A stretch of DNA of 64,000 nucleotides from JABWBP01 sp964522165 (GCA_964522165.1 CAZFVV010000012.1:1-64000), one strand, 5' to 3'; positions 16,213 through 26,168 are shown, counted from the stretch's first letter. The notes: a model not told the origin generated them from the letters alone. Made by a program: numbers and translations.

Positions 16213-19119
16213 ATGCGCGTTTCAAGATACGGCCAAATCCTTTCGGTTCTGCTGCTGCTGAACCTGGCGCCCGCCTTTGCCGGAACCACCGGCAAGATCG
16301 TCGGTACGGTTAAGGATGAATCTACCGGCGAGCCCTTGATCGGCGCAAATGTAATGATAGAAGGCACCAACCTGGGATCATCCACGGACCAGGACGGTTT
16401 TTACGTGATTCTCAACGTACCCCCCGGCATCTACCAGTTAGCCGCTCACTATATCGGTTACGCGCCGATTACCATCGAGAACGTGAAAGTGAGCGTGGAC
16501 CGCACCACAACCCTGAATATTTCCATGTCCTCCCAGGCCGTGGAAGGGCAGACCGTGGTGATCGAGGCCAAACGCCCGATCATCGAGCTGGATCGCACCC
16601 ATAGCGCCGCGGTGGTGTCTTCGGAAACCGTGGAAATGATGCCGGTGACGGAAGTGGAAGAAGTGATTGCGCTCCAACCGGGGGTCGTAAGCGTCGGGGG
16701 ACAACTGCATTTCCGGGGCGGGCGGGCCCGGGAAGTAACTTACGTGATCGACGGCGTTCCGGTGAGCAATCCCTACAGCCAGAACGGCGGCAGCAACGTG
16801 AACGTGGAAACTAATATGATCCAGGAACTGGAAGTGATCAGCGGAACCTTTAACGCGGAATACGGCGCAGCCCAGTCCGGGGTCGTCAACATCGTCACCA
16901 AAAGGCCTTCGCAAACCTTCGACGGGAACGTGCAGTTCTACGCGGGAGACTGGCTGAGCGCCCAGAACGACATCTTCATCGGGGTGAGTAATTTCGACCC
17001 CCTGGCGGAAAAGGATCTTCAATTCAGCCTTACCGGGCCGATTTTCTCCAACAATTTGGGATTTTACGTCTCCGGAAGATTCAATGAATGGCAAAGCTTA
17101 GATTGGTACGAGCGGCGCTACAACCTCATCGACGGGTGGAGAATTGCGGCATACACCCAATGGATACAGCACTACGGCGGCGGCTCCTCGCAGGGATTTA
17201 TCACCATTCCCGATTCCCTGAAGACCGGCGACCGCTCCCAGGGACCGCTGACCACCGGCATTTCCAACTCCCTCAACGCCAAATTGATCTATAGTCCCCA
17301 TCCTAACGTATCCCTCACGTACCAGGCCTTCGGTTCTTATGATGAATATAACGGCCCTCAAGACCCCGACCGCGCCGGTTTAGACCAGTTCCGCCGTTAT
17401 CAACCGGATGGTTCGGGGAAGTCCCGCATCTGGGAACACTCCCACTTCTTCCGCTTCCAGCACTCCCTTTCGGAACGGTTTTTCTATAATTTGAGCGCCT
17501 CTTTCCAACACAATGACGGGGAGCGTTATTTCTACAAGGACAACCTGGTGGCGGCAGCGCCGGGGCAGCCGGGGATTCAACCGATCACCTCTTTTTCCCA
17601 GGGCTTTTCCTTAGGCGCCACGGATGGTTTTTATACCGGCAAAGATGGAAAGGGATTCCGCGACCAGTACCTGGTGACTGCGGATATGAACTGGCTGGTT
17701 CATAAATCCCACTTCATCAAAGCCGGGATGGAGCTGAAAAAACATTTTATCAATGTATATGGGCGGGGTTTCCGGGCCTCTACGGAGTGGACCAACAATG
17801 CATTTCCAACCGATCCCCGGCAGCAGTTCGGCGAATCCCTTACCTTCGAGGAGTACTGGACCAACCTGTTGGATTACTGGAACAATTGGGAGAACATTTA
17901 CGGCACTACCCGTTTTGTAGCCGCGGCAGACAGCGAGGCCAATCTCTACCGCGACTTCAACATCGAGCCGCTGGAGCTGGCGGTGTACCTGCAGGACAAG
18001 ATTGAATTGAGCAACGTTATCATCAACGCGGGAGTGCGTCTGGACCTCTTCCAGCCCAACGAAAGAGTGCCCATCAATTATCGCACCGAATCCTTTAACT
18101 TAGGCATCGACGCCAACCTGCAAGACGCCACGGTAAAGTACCAGGTCAGCCCGCGCTTAGGAATTTCTTTCCCGATCTCCTCCCGGGGGCACTTCCACGG
18201 CGCTTACGGGCACTTTTTCCAGATGCCCAGCTTCCAGCGCATGTACAACGAACCCCTGGTGACGGTGAGCAAATTCCAGTTGGAGGGGCGAACCCTGGGC
18301 AACGCCGACCTGGAAGCGGAAAAAACCATTGCCTACGAGATCGGCTTGCAGCAGGGCATTACCGATGACATTGCCGTGGACGTCACCGCATACTATAAAG
18401 ATTTTGAAAACCTGTTGGGCATCGAAGAGCTGAAAACCATCGACAATGTCACCTATCGCCGCTACGTCAACCGCGATTACGGCAACTCCCGGGGGGTGAC
18501 CTTCGGGATTACCAAGCGAAGCGGGTTCGTCAACGGGGGCATGAACTACACGCTTTCCTTTGCCAACGGCAGCTCTTCCAGCCCGGAGGCGCTGCAACTG
18601 ATCTATACCTCCACGCAAATCGGCGGCGAGCCGGTGGCTTTCGCGGACCGGCAAATCAATTTCCTGGACTGGGACCAGCGCCACACCTTCAACGCGTTTG
18701 TCAATTTTGTGAAAGAACGAAATTGGAGCGTCGGCCTGGTGGGCTGGCTGAACGCCGGAACTCCATTCACCCCGGATCTCTTCGCCAACCCGGAGTTGAA
18801 TGATCTGGAATATAAGAACGCCGCCCTCAAACCGCTGCGCTGGAACGTGGATTTAAAAGCGAAGAAGGATTTGCGATTTTTTAGTCTCCAAACCATACTT
18901 TTCCTGAAAATCGACAATCTTTTCGACCATTTGAATCATGAAGAGGTCTATGCCACCACCGGGCGGGCGGATCGGAATGCCATGCGCCCCTCGGAGATGG
19001 CTTTATACCTCGAACGCTTGGAAAAAGAGGGCCACTTCACCTATGAAGAAGTGATCCTGAACCCGGACTTCTTCTCTACTCCCCGGAAAATCGAGTTAGG
19101 GATGGAAGTGAAATTTTAA
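16213..19119 (+). CDS. TonB-dependent outer-membrane receptor with carboxypeptidase-regulatory-like N-terminus
   Basis: A 968-residue outer-membrane transporter. Signal peptide 1-24; a CarboxypepD_reg-like beta domain about 28-115 (GKIVGTVKDESTGEPLIGANV); plug domain about 120-235 (VIALQPGVVSVGGQLHFRGG, VIDGVPVSNPY, FNAEYGAAQSGVVNIVTK); then the beta-barrel to the C-terminal Phe (ELGMEVKF), a usual outer-membrane assembly signal. AAAGGGA precedes the ATG. It heads a collinear set with a huge secreted protein, a PorV-like barrel and a SurA-like lipoprotein, reminiscent of SusC-type operons but without a SusD homologue. The cargo is unknown. Confidence 0.93.
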   Translation: MRVSRYGQILSVLLLLNLAPAFAGTTGKIVGTVKDESTGEPLIGANVMIEGTNLGSSTDQDGFYVILNVPPGIYQLAAHYIGYAPITIENVKVSVDRTTTLNISMSSQAVEGQTVVIEAKRPIIELDRTHSAAVVSSETVEMMPVTEVEEVIALQPGVVSVGGQLHFRGGRAREVTYVIDGVPVSNPYSQNGGSNVNVETNMIQELEVISGTFNAEYGAAQSGVVNIVTKRPSQTFDGNVQFYAGDWLSAQNDIFIGVSNFDPLAEKDLQFSLTGPIFSNNLGFYVSGRFNEWQSLDWYERRYNLIDGWRIAAYTQWIQHYGGGSSQGFITIPDSLKTGDRSQGPLTTGISNSLNAKLIYSPHPNVSLTYQAFGSYDEYNGPQDPDRAGLDQFRRYQPDGSGKSRIWEHSHFFRFQHSLSERFFYNLSASFQHNDGERYFYKDNLVAAAPGQPGIQPITSFSQGFSLGATDGFYTGKDGKGFRDQYLVTADMNWLVHKSHFIKAGMELKKHFINVYGRGFRASTEWTNNAFPTDPRQQFGESLTFEEYWTNLLDYWNNWENIYGTTRFVAAADSEANLYRDFNIEPLELAVYLQDKIELSNVIINAGVRLDLFQPNERVPINYRTESFNLGIDANLQDATVKYQVSPRLGISFPISSRGHFHGAYGHFFQMPSFQRMYNEPLVTVSKFQLEGRTLGNADLEAEKTIAYEIGLQQGITDDIAVDVTAYYKDFENLLGIEELKTIDNVTYRRYVNRDYGNSRGVTFGITKRSGFVNGGMNYTLSFANGSSSSPEALQLIYTSTQIGGEPVAFADRQINFLDWDQRHTFNAFVNFVKERNWSVGLVGWLNAGTPFTPDLFANPELNDLEYKNAALKPLRWNVDLKAKKDLRFFSLQTILFLKIDNLFDHLNHEEVYATTGRADRNAMRPSEMALYLERLEKEGHFTYEEVILNPDFFSTPRKIELGMEVKF

Positions 19120-19149
19120 GAACCAGTTAGCAACCTGAACAGGAACGCT

Positions 19150-22100
19150 ATGATGAAGCCAGATTCATTTTTACGCCGGCGCTTGAAAAATCTCCTTACC
19201 GCATGGAGCGCTTTACCAATATTGCTCATGCTGGCCGGCAGCGATGCGATCGTTGCCCAGAATATCAAAAAGGGAGAGCCGGGATCGCAACAGGGGCAGG
19301 GATCCCTGCACAACACCCGGGGGTATTCCCGCTTTTCCAAAGGCGCCAAAACCGTGCAAGAGGGACACTCCCAGTACCGCCAGATCGCCATGCACGATGG
19401 CAACCTGGTCACCGGGCCGGTTACCAACTCCGGGGTGATTTCCCAGGGTGAATCCGGCAACAACTACGGCCTGCGGATCGGCTGGCCGAAAGGAGCCGAA
19501 CGTTCGGATTATATCTGGCGGGCCTTCTTTTACGTGGCCGCGGAAGTGGTGAACCACAACGGCGATACCCTCCACATCGTTTCCGATAATACCGTGCAGG
19601 AAATTTCGCCGGACGGGACCCATGAATACGCCACCATGCCCCTGCCGGGGTATTACAATATGGATATCCCGGGTTCCCTTTCCACGCCGATTGTCAAAGG
19701 CATCAGCGAGGATCTGGGGATTGATGGTTTACCCGACACGGGAGACTTTGGGGAAGGCGACGGCATTCTGCAGCCCGCGGAGGATTTCAACGGCAACGGG
19801 GCGCTGGATGTGAGCATGCAAAACCAGGTCGCCTGGTTTGCCATGAGCCACCGCCGGGAGACCTGGCCGACCGACTGGCCCATCGGTTCATTTCCGGGCG
19901 ATGACGGCGTTCGCCCCAGCAAACGCGCCTCGCGCTGGAACGGGGAATACGGCGCTTATGCCCGCGCCGACCAGGAATCTTACTACGTAATGGATGACCG
20001 GGAAAACGACGAATTCGAGTACTATCCCTTCGACGATCCCCGGCCCTGGCCGGAAGGAAGGCGGGGGCTGGGCATTGAAATCGAAGCGCGCGCCTACCAG
20101 TGGAACGCCCGCCTGGCGGAAGATATTATGATCTGCATTTACGACATTGCCCTGCTGGATTCTGCCAAAGAATTGCCCACCTGCATCGTGGGCATGTATA
20201 TCGACCCGGACCTGGGGGGAGAGTATGCCTTCGATGACGCCGATTTCGATAGCCTGGATGACATTACCTATGCCTGGAACCGCACTTTTACCTCGAACCA
20301 GGGCCTGCCCCTGGGATATTTTGGGTTCGCCTTTTTGGAAAGCCCCGGCCTGGCCTCCGATGGGGTGGATAATGATAATGACGGAATGATCGACGAAAGC
20401 CAGTACGACGGCATCGACAACGACGGAGACTGGCGACCCTGGGAAGACCTGAACGGCAACGGTATATATGACAACGAAGATTTGAACTACAACGGCATTT
20501 TAGACCCCGGGGAAGACCTGAATGAAAACGGGCGCTTAGACTGGGAACCGCTGAATGACGATCTTGGCGAAGATGGCCTGGGGCCGGAGTTTTTTGAATA
20601 CCCCGGCCCTGATGACGGCGAGGCCGACGGCATCCCCACCGACGGAGAGCCGAATTTTGACCGCACCGATAACGACGAAAGCGACCAGGTGGGATTGACC
20701 TCTTTCTACCTCCGCTACACCGGGGACCCCAACGGCTACGGCGCCCTAAACGACGAATACTATTGGAATACCGAGATTCCGCCGGGGACCCACATCATCG
20801 TGCCCGGCTACCAGAACGATATTTCAGTCTCCTACGGCAGCGGCTACATTCCCCTGGCCGGGGTGGACCGCCGGCAGCGCTACGCCATCGCCCTGGTGTT
20901 CGGCAACGATTATGAGGATATTTTCCGCAACAAGCGCACCATGCAGGTGATCTACGATAACGACTACAACTTTGCCAAACCGCCCCGCCAGCCTATCCTC
21001 ATCGCCAACGGCGACCACCTGCGGGTATTTTTAGAGTGGGACAGCGGCGCGGAACGCTCCCGCGATCCTATCTACGGGGCGGATTTTGAAGCCTACTACG
21101 TGTACCGCAGCACCGACCCGACTTTCAACGAGATCAAAACCATCACCGACGCGTTCGGCAACCCCTTCCTGTTCAAGCCCATGGCGATTTTCGACCTGAA
21201 TAACGGGTTAAAAGGGCTTCACCCCATCAGCATCGGCAGCGAGATCGGCCCCGGCAGCGATTTGGGGGTGAAATACAACATGGGTACGGACGGCGGCTTG
21301 CAGCACCATTTCGTGGATACCACGGTGATCAACGGGAGAACCTATTATTACGCCGTGGCCGCGCTCGACCAGGGCTACCACCCGGATTTTTTCGACCTGG
21401 GCATTTCAACCAAGCAAGGATTATCCTCGATCTCTCCCACGGAATCGCCCGTCAACATCCAGCTCGACCTGTTAGGCCGCCCCATCGCTTTCGACCCCAA
21501 TACCGCGGCGGTGATTCCCACCGAACGCTCCGGGGGATGGGTGGACCCGCAGGTGAGCGAGGCCGGTTTCGAGCATGTTTCCGGCATCGGCACCGGCAGC
21601 ATCGAAATCCAGTTCTATAACCCCCTCACCGTTAAAACCAACCATCGCTACCGGGTGGAATTCGGCGATAACGGGCAGTACGAATTCCTGGACCCCCTGG
21701 TTTATACCGGCAAAGTGAACCACATGGTCTTAACCTCGCTGACCGAAGGCGTTATATTAGGCAATTATGAAAACCCCCGGAACAACGACTTCAACGAACA
21801 ATATATCGTTGAAGGGCTGCGCCTGCTGCTGCACAACGATTCTACCCGCATCGACGTCGCCGCCTCCTCCTGGACCAAAGGGAATTCCCCCCTGGCGCTC
21901 ATCGATCTCACCGAATCGCAATTCCAGCGCGTCGGGCGGGATTATGAAATCCGGGTGATGGAAATGAACGCGGACACCTCTCTGAACAACCGGCGGTCTA
22001 ATTTCCAAATCTGGGACGTGACCGATGCGGATAATACCTTTCAACTCGATTTTTTCTATATCGACCAATCGACGCCGGGCATACTGGATCACAATGATGA

Positions 22101-22632
22101 AATTACAATTTCCAAGAGAAAAACCCCCCCGCCGCCCTCGTCGCTCTATAAAACGCGATTCTCTTTCCCGGCCAATGTGGACTCCAGCGCCCGCATTCCT
22201 CCCCAACCGGGTGATGTTTTCAAGATCGTTACCCGCAAGACCTTCGACCGCCACGATGCGATCGAGTTTACCGTGGTGGGGAATGATTTCAACAATACCA
22301 AAGCCGCGAACGAGTTGGACAATATCTACGTGGTGCCGGACCCCTATATCGCGGTAAACCCCCTGGAGCGCAAGGTATATAATGAAGCCGAGGGCCGGGG
22401 AGACCGGCGGATCGACTTCGTTAACCTGCCCCGGGAGTGCAGCATCACCATTTTTACGGTTTCCGGGCGGCTGGTGCAGCGGATTCAGCACAGCGCCACG
22501 GAGGCCAACCGGCGCGCTTCCTGGGATCTGCGCACCAAAGACGGTCTGGAGATCGCCCACGGAATGTATTTCTACGTGGTGGAAGCGCCCGGCGTCGGAA
22601 AGAAAACCGGGAAATTTGCGGTGATTAAGTAA
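19150..22632 (+). CDS. Large secreted protein with calcium-loop-like repeats and FlgD/sorting-like C-terminus
   Basis: A 1160-residue protein I do not recognise as a named family. Signal peptide about 1-38. Residues about 400-505 are very acidic, with DNDNDGMIDES, DGIDNDGD, DLNGNGIYDNEDLNYNGILD and PGEDLNENGRLD; these DxNxNGxxD loops resemble thrombospondin type 3 or dockerin calcium sites. Fibronectin-like stretches (VFLEWDSGAERSRDP, YYVYRSTDP, RTYYYAVAALDQGY) follow at about 625-750. Residues about 1085-1160 (VNLPRECSITIFTVSGRLV, ASWDLRTKDG, ISHGMYFY-like IAHGMYFYVVE) form a FlgD-Ig/sorting-like domain. It sits 30 bp after the TonB receptor gene and is probably its surface partner. The first of two adjacent ATGs has AGGAA five bases upstream. 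Confidence 0.85.
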   Translation: MMKPDSFLRRRLKNLLTAWSALPILLMLAGSDAIVAQNIKKGEPGSQQGQGSLHNTRGYSRFSKGAKTVQEGHSQYRQIAMHDGNLVTGPVTNSGVISQGESGNNYGLRIGWPKGAERSDYIWRAFFYVAAEVVNHNGDTLHIVSDNTVQEISPDGTHEYATMPLPGYYNMDIPGSLSTPIVKGISEDLGIDGLPDTGDFGEGDGILQPAEDFNGNGALDVSMQNQVAWFAMSHRRETWPTDWPIGSFPGDDGVRPSKRASRWNGEYGAYARADQESYYVMDDRENDEFEYYPFDDPRPWPEGRRGLGIEIEARAYQWNARLAEDIMICIYDIALLDSAKELPTCIVGMYIDPDLGGEYAFDDADFDSLDDITYAWNRTFTSNQGLPLGYFGFAFLESPGLASDGVDNDNDGMIDESQYDGIDNDGDWRPWEDLNGNGIYDNEDLNYNGILDPGEDLNENGRLDWEPLNDDLGEDGLGPEFFEYPGPDDGEADGIPTDGEPNFDRTDNDESDQVGLTSFYLRYTGDPNGYGALNDEYYWNTEIPPGTHIIVPGYQNDISVSYGSGYIPLAGVDRRQRYAIALVFGNDYEDIFRNKRTMQVIYDNDYNFAKPPRQPILIANGDHLRVFLEWDSGAERSRDPIYGADFEAYYVYRSTDPTFNEIKTITDAFGNPFLFKPMAIFDLNNGLKGLHPISIGSEIGPGSDLGVKYNMGTDGGLQHHFVDTTVINGRTYYYAVAALDQGYHPDFFDLGISTKQGLSSISPTESPVNIQLDLLGRPIAFDPNTAAVIPTERSGGWVDPQVSEAGFEHVSGIGTGSIEIQFYNPLTVKTNHRYRVEFGDNGQYEFLDPLVYTGKVNHMVLTSLTEGVILGNYENPRNNDFNEQYIVEGLRLLLHNDSTRIDVAASSWTKGNSPLALIDLTESQFQRVGRDYEIRVMEMNADTSLNNRRSNFQIWDVTDADNTFQLDFFYIDQSTPGILDHNDEITISKRKTPPPPSSLYKTRFSFPANVDSSARIPPQPGDVFKIVTRKTFDRHDAIEFTVVGNDFNNTKAANELDNIYVVPDPYIAVNPLERKVYNEAEGRGDRRIDFVNLPRECSITIFTVSGRLVQRIQHSATEANRRASWDLRTKDGLEIAHGMYFYVVEAPGVGKKTGKFAVIK

Positions 22633-22667
22633 CGGATATCACGCATTATGTTCCATGCTCTTCATCA

Positions 22668-22703
22668 ATACGAAATACGAAATACACAATGCGTATTCCG
22701 TTC
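22668..22703. repeat. AATACGAAATACGAAATAC array with inverted partner
   Basis: ATACGAAATACGAAATACAC followed by TGCGTATTCCGTT. Same class as 15638-15687 and 46253-46303. It sits in the 121-bp gap upstream of the PorV-like gene, just before its ribosome-binding site. Confidence 0.6.
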
Positions 22704-22753
22704 AGGATTAAGAAACCGGGAAAAAAAACACAGCACAACTTAGGTGGCCAAAG

Positions 22754-23818
22754 ATGAAAAGTATGTTATTGCTAATCTTGTTCGCCCTGCTGATTTGCGG
22801 CGGCGGAGCGGTTTTTTCCCAATCCAAACCCGGGGCTCCCATCCTGTCCGGCACCGGGGTAAGCAACGTGGGTACCAGCGCCTCGGCGTTCTTAGAAATT
22901 GGGGTAGGCGCGCGGGCCATGGCCATGGGCGGCGCTTATGTCGCCGTCGCCAACGATCCCTCGGCGCTCTACTACAATCCCGCCGGCATCGTCTGGATGG
23001 ATAACATCCAGGTGGAGTTCATGCACAACAAATGGCTGGTGGATACCAATTACGATTTTATCGGCGCTACCCTGCCCCTGCCGTTTATGAGAACTTCTGT
23101 CGGGGCCAGCCTGATCATGCTCAACTACGGCGAGCAGCCCGTGCGCACCGTGGAAGAACCTGAAGGCACCGGGGAAATCTACGGCGCGCGGGACTACGCC
23201 GTGGCTCTCAGCGCCGCCATTGCCTTTACCAGCCATTTTAGCTTCGGAATATCCGGGAAATACATCAACCAAAAAATCTGGAACGAAAGCGGGGGCGCTT
23301 TTGCGCTCGATTTGGGCATCTTTTACAGTACCCCCGTGGAGGGCCTGCGGCTGGGGATGAGCATGAGCAATTTCGGCGGCCAGCTTCGCCTGCAGGGCCG
23401 CGACCTGGATACCACCAAGGACCCCGATGATGAAAACCAGAACGTGGACCGCATTCCCGCGGCTTATAATACCAATGGGTATGACCTCCCGCTGCTCTTC
23501 CGGGCCGGCATCTCGTACCAGCGAGATTTAGGGGCTTTCGGCAGTTTTATGCTCGCAGGGGACTTGAATCACCCCAGCAATACCACCGAGAGCATCAACT
23601 TGGGAGTAGAATACGGCTACGCGGGCATCTTTTTCCTGCGCGCCGGTTATGAAAATCTGTTCGAAGAAGACGCCATCAACGGCCTGACCTTGGGCGGGGG
23701 CATCGACTATTTCGAGCCGGGCAAAAGCCGCGTCGGTTTCCGCATCGACTACGCCTATTCCGATTGGGGGGTGCTGGAAAGCGCCCACCGCTTCTCGGTG
23801 GGGATCATTTTCGATTGA
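22754..23818 (+). CDS. PorV/PorQ-family outer-membrane beta-barrel protein
   Basis: A 354-residue outer-membrane protein. Signal peptide 1-23 (ends AVFSQ), then SASAFLEIGVGARAMAMGGAYVAVANDPSALYYNPAGI, the hallmark N-terminal block of PorV/UPF0164-like barrels, and alternating beta strands to HRFSVGIIFD. In type IX secretion PorV shuttles cargo from the translocon to the attachment complex. Several proteins here carry matching sorting-type C-termini. TAGGTGG lies upstream of the ATG. The stop (TGA) is followed by ATG of the next gene one base later, indicating coupled translation. Whether it acts in type IX export or only as a FadL-like channel cannot be told here. Confidence 0.88.
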   Translation: MKSMLLLILFALLICGGGAVFSQSKPGAPILSGTGVSNVGTSASAFLEIGVGARAMAMGGAYVAVANDPSALYYNPAGIVWMDNIQVEFMHNKWLVDTNYDFIGATLPLPFMRTSVGASLIMLNYGEQPVRTVEEPEGTGEIYGARDYAVALSAAIAFTSHFSFGISGKYINQKIWNESGGAFALDLGIFYSTPVEGLRLGMSMSNFGGQLRLQGRDLDTTKDPDDENQNVDRIPAAYNTNGYDLPLLFRAGISYQRDLGAFGSFMLAGDLNHPSNTTESINLGVEYGYAGIFFLRAGYENLFEEDAINGLTLGGGIDYFEPGKSRVGFRIDYAYSDWGVLESAHRFSVGIIFD

Positions 23819-23819
23819 G

Positions 23820-25705
23820 ATGAAAATTAGTACTACACCGCCAAATCAGTGGAATGGTTTAATAAAGAGAGAGGGTAAACCTCACCCCTCCCCACCCCAA
23901 CCCTCCCCTTCCCTCTCCTGCAGGAGAGGGACGGGGAGGGCGAGGGAGGGGTTGGGTGAGGTCAACCGGTCTTGCACGGCGGAGATTTTTGCAGGTCTGG
24001 CGCTGTTGCTCTTGCTCTCCTGCGGGGAGAAAAAGGAAATCCGCGGGGGAGAAGAGCAGGCGGTTGCCCGGGTGGGGGATAAACTTATTACCGTGCAGGA
24101 TTTCCAGCGCAGTTACGAAAGCGGTTTCGCGCACCTCAAAACCGGCCCGGATCGCAAAAGAACCTACCTGGAATACATGATCAACGAAAAGCTGCTGGCC
24201 CTGGAAGGCTATCGTTTAGGGCTGCACCAGGCCGGCTGGATCAGGGAATCCGAGCGCATGCTCCTGAACGAGCTGCTGATCGAGGCCCTGATCGAAACAG
24301 AAGTGAAGAACAAGATCAAAGTTGCCCCGGAAGAAATCCGCGAAGCGATCAATCAGTCGAAAGTCAGCTTCAAATTCCGCTATTGGGTAGAGCCGGGCGC
24401 GGAGGAAGCGCAAGAGACCGCCCGGGCGATGCGGGAGCGCGGCTACGCCGAAGTGGTGGATGAAAAACTGCGCGGCAACCCGGAATTGCGCATCAATCCC
24501 CAGGACCTGGAATCCGATTACCTGAACGCCCTGGAAGCGCCGCCGGAACTCCTGGAGGCGATCCAGGACCTGCCCTACGGGGATATTTCCGAGCCGGTTT
24601 TCCTCAACGACAGGTATTACATCTTCCAGGTGCTGGACATTCGCCGCAAGGCGGTTACGGAAAACGAATACCTCGCCAAAGCTTCCACTTTCGAGCAAAT
24701 CGTCTTTTATCGCAAGTTCTATGCAGAGTTGGAGCGCTACGGCGTTCGCCTGATGGAATCCCGGGGCGTATCCACCCCCGGAAAGGCGCTCAACCTGCTC
24801 GGCAAAGCGTTGGTGGAGTGGGAAAAAAGCCGGGAGAGTTCTCAATCCTCCCCGGGACCGGCTCCCCCGGGGCAGGCCGGTTTCAAGGAGGCGGTTCATC
24901 ACGCCCCGGAAACTCTGCCGGCCCTGAAAACGCTTCGGGAGAATTTGGCGCAGCCTTTTACGGTATATAACGGCGGAAAAATCACCTTTGAGGAATTTTT
25001 GGAGTATTTCCGGCCCGGGCGTATCGCCTCCACCGCGAAGGATAAGCGCCCCTTTTCAGAGCGCCTGAAGGACGCCGCAGCGGAAGGCATACGCGACTAT
25101 TTTCTGGCGGCAGAGGCGCGGAAAAAGAATCTGGAAGAACAGCCGGGGGTGCAAGCGGAACTGGCGCTCTGGCGGGACAAGTGGGTGTATGAAGCGGCGC
25201 GGCGCCATTTTACCCGCGAGGTACAGATCGGCGACGAGCAGGTAAGAGAGTTCTTCGCTGAAAACAAGCAGCGATATAAAACCGGGCGGAAAGAGGAACC
25301 CGTGCTTTCCGCGCTGTACGAACGGGCGCGGCGGGAGGCTTATCACGAGGCTTCCCTGACAGCGTTGAACCGACATATCGATTTATTGAAAGAACGCTAT
25401 CCCGTGAGTATTTACGAGGCGGTGCTGGACACCGTCACGGTAATCGATTTCCAGAAATCCCGCTGGGCAAGCATGCAGCTTTACAAAAGCGGGGTGAACC
25501 GCCTGGCGTATCCGGCGGTCGATCCGGNNNNNNNNNNNNNNNNNNNNNNNNNNNNNNNNNNNNNNNNNNNNNNNNNNNNNNNNNNNNNNNNNNNNNNNNN
25601 NNNNNNNNNNNNNNNNNNNNNNNNNNNATGCAGCTTTACAAAAGCGGGGTGAACCGCCTGGCGTATCCGGCGGTCGATCCGGCCTGGGGAAACCCGGGGC
25701 GGTAG
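23820..25705 (+). CDS. SurA/PpiD-like periplasmic chaperone lipoprotein, interrupted by an assembly gap
   Basis: Frame shown from the ATG coupled to the PorV-like stop. A lipobox (ALLLLLSC) lies 69 codons in, after a translated GC-rich hairpin. A TTG at 23952 with GAGGG five bases upstream gives a normal 24-residue lipoprotein signal and may be the working start. After the Cys: VARVGDKLITVQDFQRSY and YLEYMINEKLLALEGYRLG as in SurA-type N-domains, a weak parvulin-like region (LPYGDISEPVF, YYIFQVLDI), and a helical C-half. 100 Ns (25528-25627) are flanked by identical 55-bp copies. Removing one copy plus the Ns restores an in-frame end, PAVDPAWGNPGR, with a stop at 25703-25705, about 576 residues in total. 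Probably helps fold the receptor and barrel encoded upstream. Confidence 0.8.
23880..23961. repeat. GC-rich inverted repeat inside the 5' end of the SurA-like gene
   Basis: C-rich words (CCTCACCCCTCCCC...CCTCTCC) are mirrored by G-rich words (GGAGAGGGACGGGG...GGGTGAGG) around CTGCAG. It adds Pro/Ser- then Arg/Gly-rich codons without breaking the frame, and its G-rich arm creates a Shine-Dalgarno before the TTG at 23952. Confidence 0.8.
25473..25682. other. Assembly gap with duplicated 55-bp flanks
   Basis: Bases 25473-25527 and 25628-25682 are identical, and 25528-25627 are 100 Ns. An exact 55-bp end overlap separated by a round number of Ns is typical of a scaffolder joining de Bruijn contigs that overlap by k. 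Biological sequence is probably not missing here. Confidence 0.9.
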
Positions 25706-25718
25706 TTGGTGTCCTCCC

Positions 25719-26168
25719 CTACTCATCCTCCCGCTCCTCCGCGGCCATGGCCCATTGCCGCAACGCTTCTTTTTCCGGTTCGGACAATTTCACTTCCGGA
25801 TGCGCCAGAACGTAAATTTTCATGGGCATATTTCCTTCGGAGACTTCTTCCCAAACCTCTTCAGCCTTTTTAGCCTGTTTTTTCGCTTCCAGGCTTCCCC
25901 ATTCGGAGAAATTCAGGTGCTCCCGGCCCTCCCTGACGTCGCGGGCGGTGAGCCAGGAAACCGGGGCGACGTAGCTGTACCAGCGCCAGTTGGTTTCGTT
26001 GGAGTGGCAGTCGTAGCAGGAGCGCTGGAAAACGTTCATTACCTCCGCGGGGGCGGCAATCTCTGCCGTAACCGGGGGATTGGTGCGGCTGACCGGAATC
26101 AGTTGGATGAGAATCAGAACTGCGGCAAGCCCGATGAGGAGCCGCTTGAGGAAGTTTTTGGATTTCAT
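25719..26168 (-). CDS. Heme-binding-domain protein with one CxxCH site
   Basis: A 149-residue protein with an N-terminal membrane anchor (residues 8-25, LKRLLIGLAAVLILIQLIPV) and one c-type heme motif, CYDCH (Cys51, Cys54, His55). The flanking FQRSCYDCHSNETNWRWYSYVAPVSW matches the Haem_bd family found in Bacteroidetes, which faces the periplasm. NMPMKIY supplies a possible Met ligand. The C-terminal tail is charged and helical. The gene converges on the SurA-like gene with 13 bp between stops. Electron transfer is likely, but the partner is unknown; the nearest redox gene on this strand is the thioredoxin-like one. Confidence 0.85.
   Translation of the reverse strand: MKSKNFLKRLLIGLAAVLILIQLIPVSRTNPPVTAEIAAPAEVMNVFQRSCYDCHSNETNWRWYSYVAPVSWLTARDVREGREHLNFSEWGSLEAKKQAKKAEEVWEEVSEGNMPMKIYVLAHPEVKLSEPEKEALRQWAMAAEEREDE

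Noticed and set aside
25481..25726. Minus-strand frame across the N gap
   Set aside because: It exists only because the 55-bp flank is duplicated and Ns are translated.
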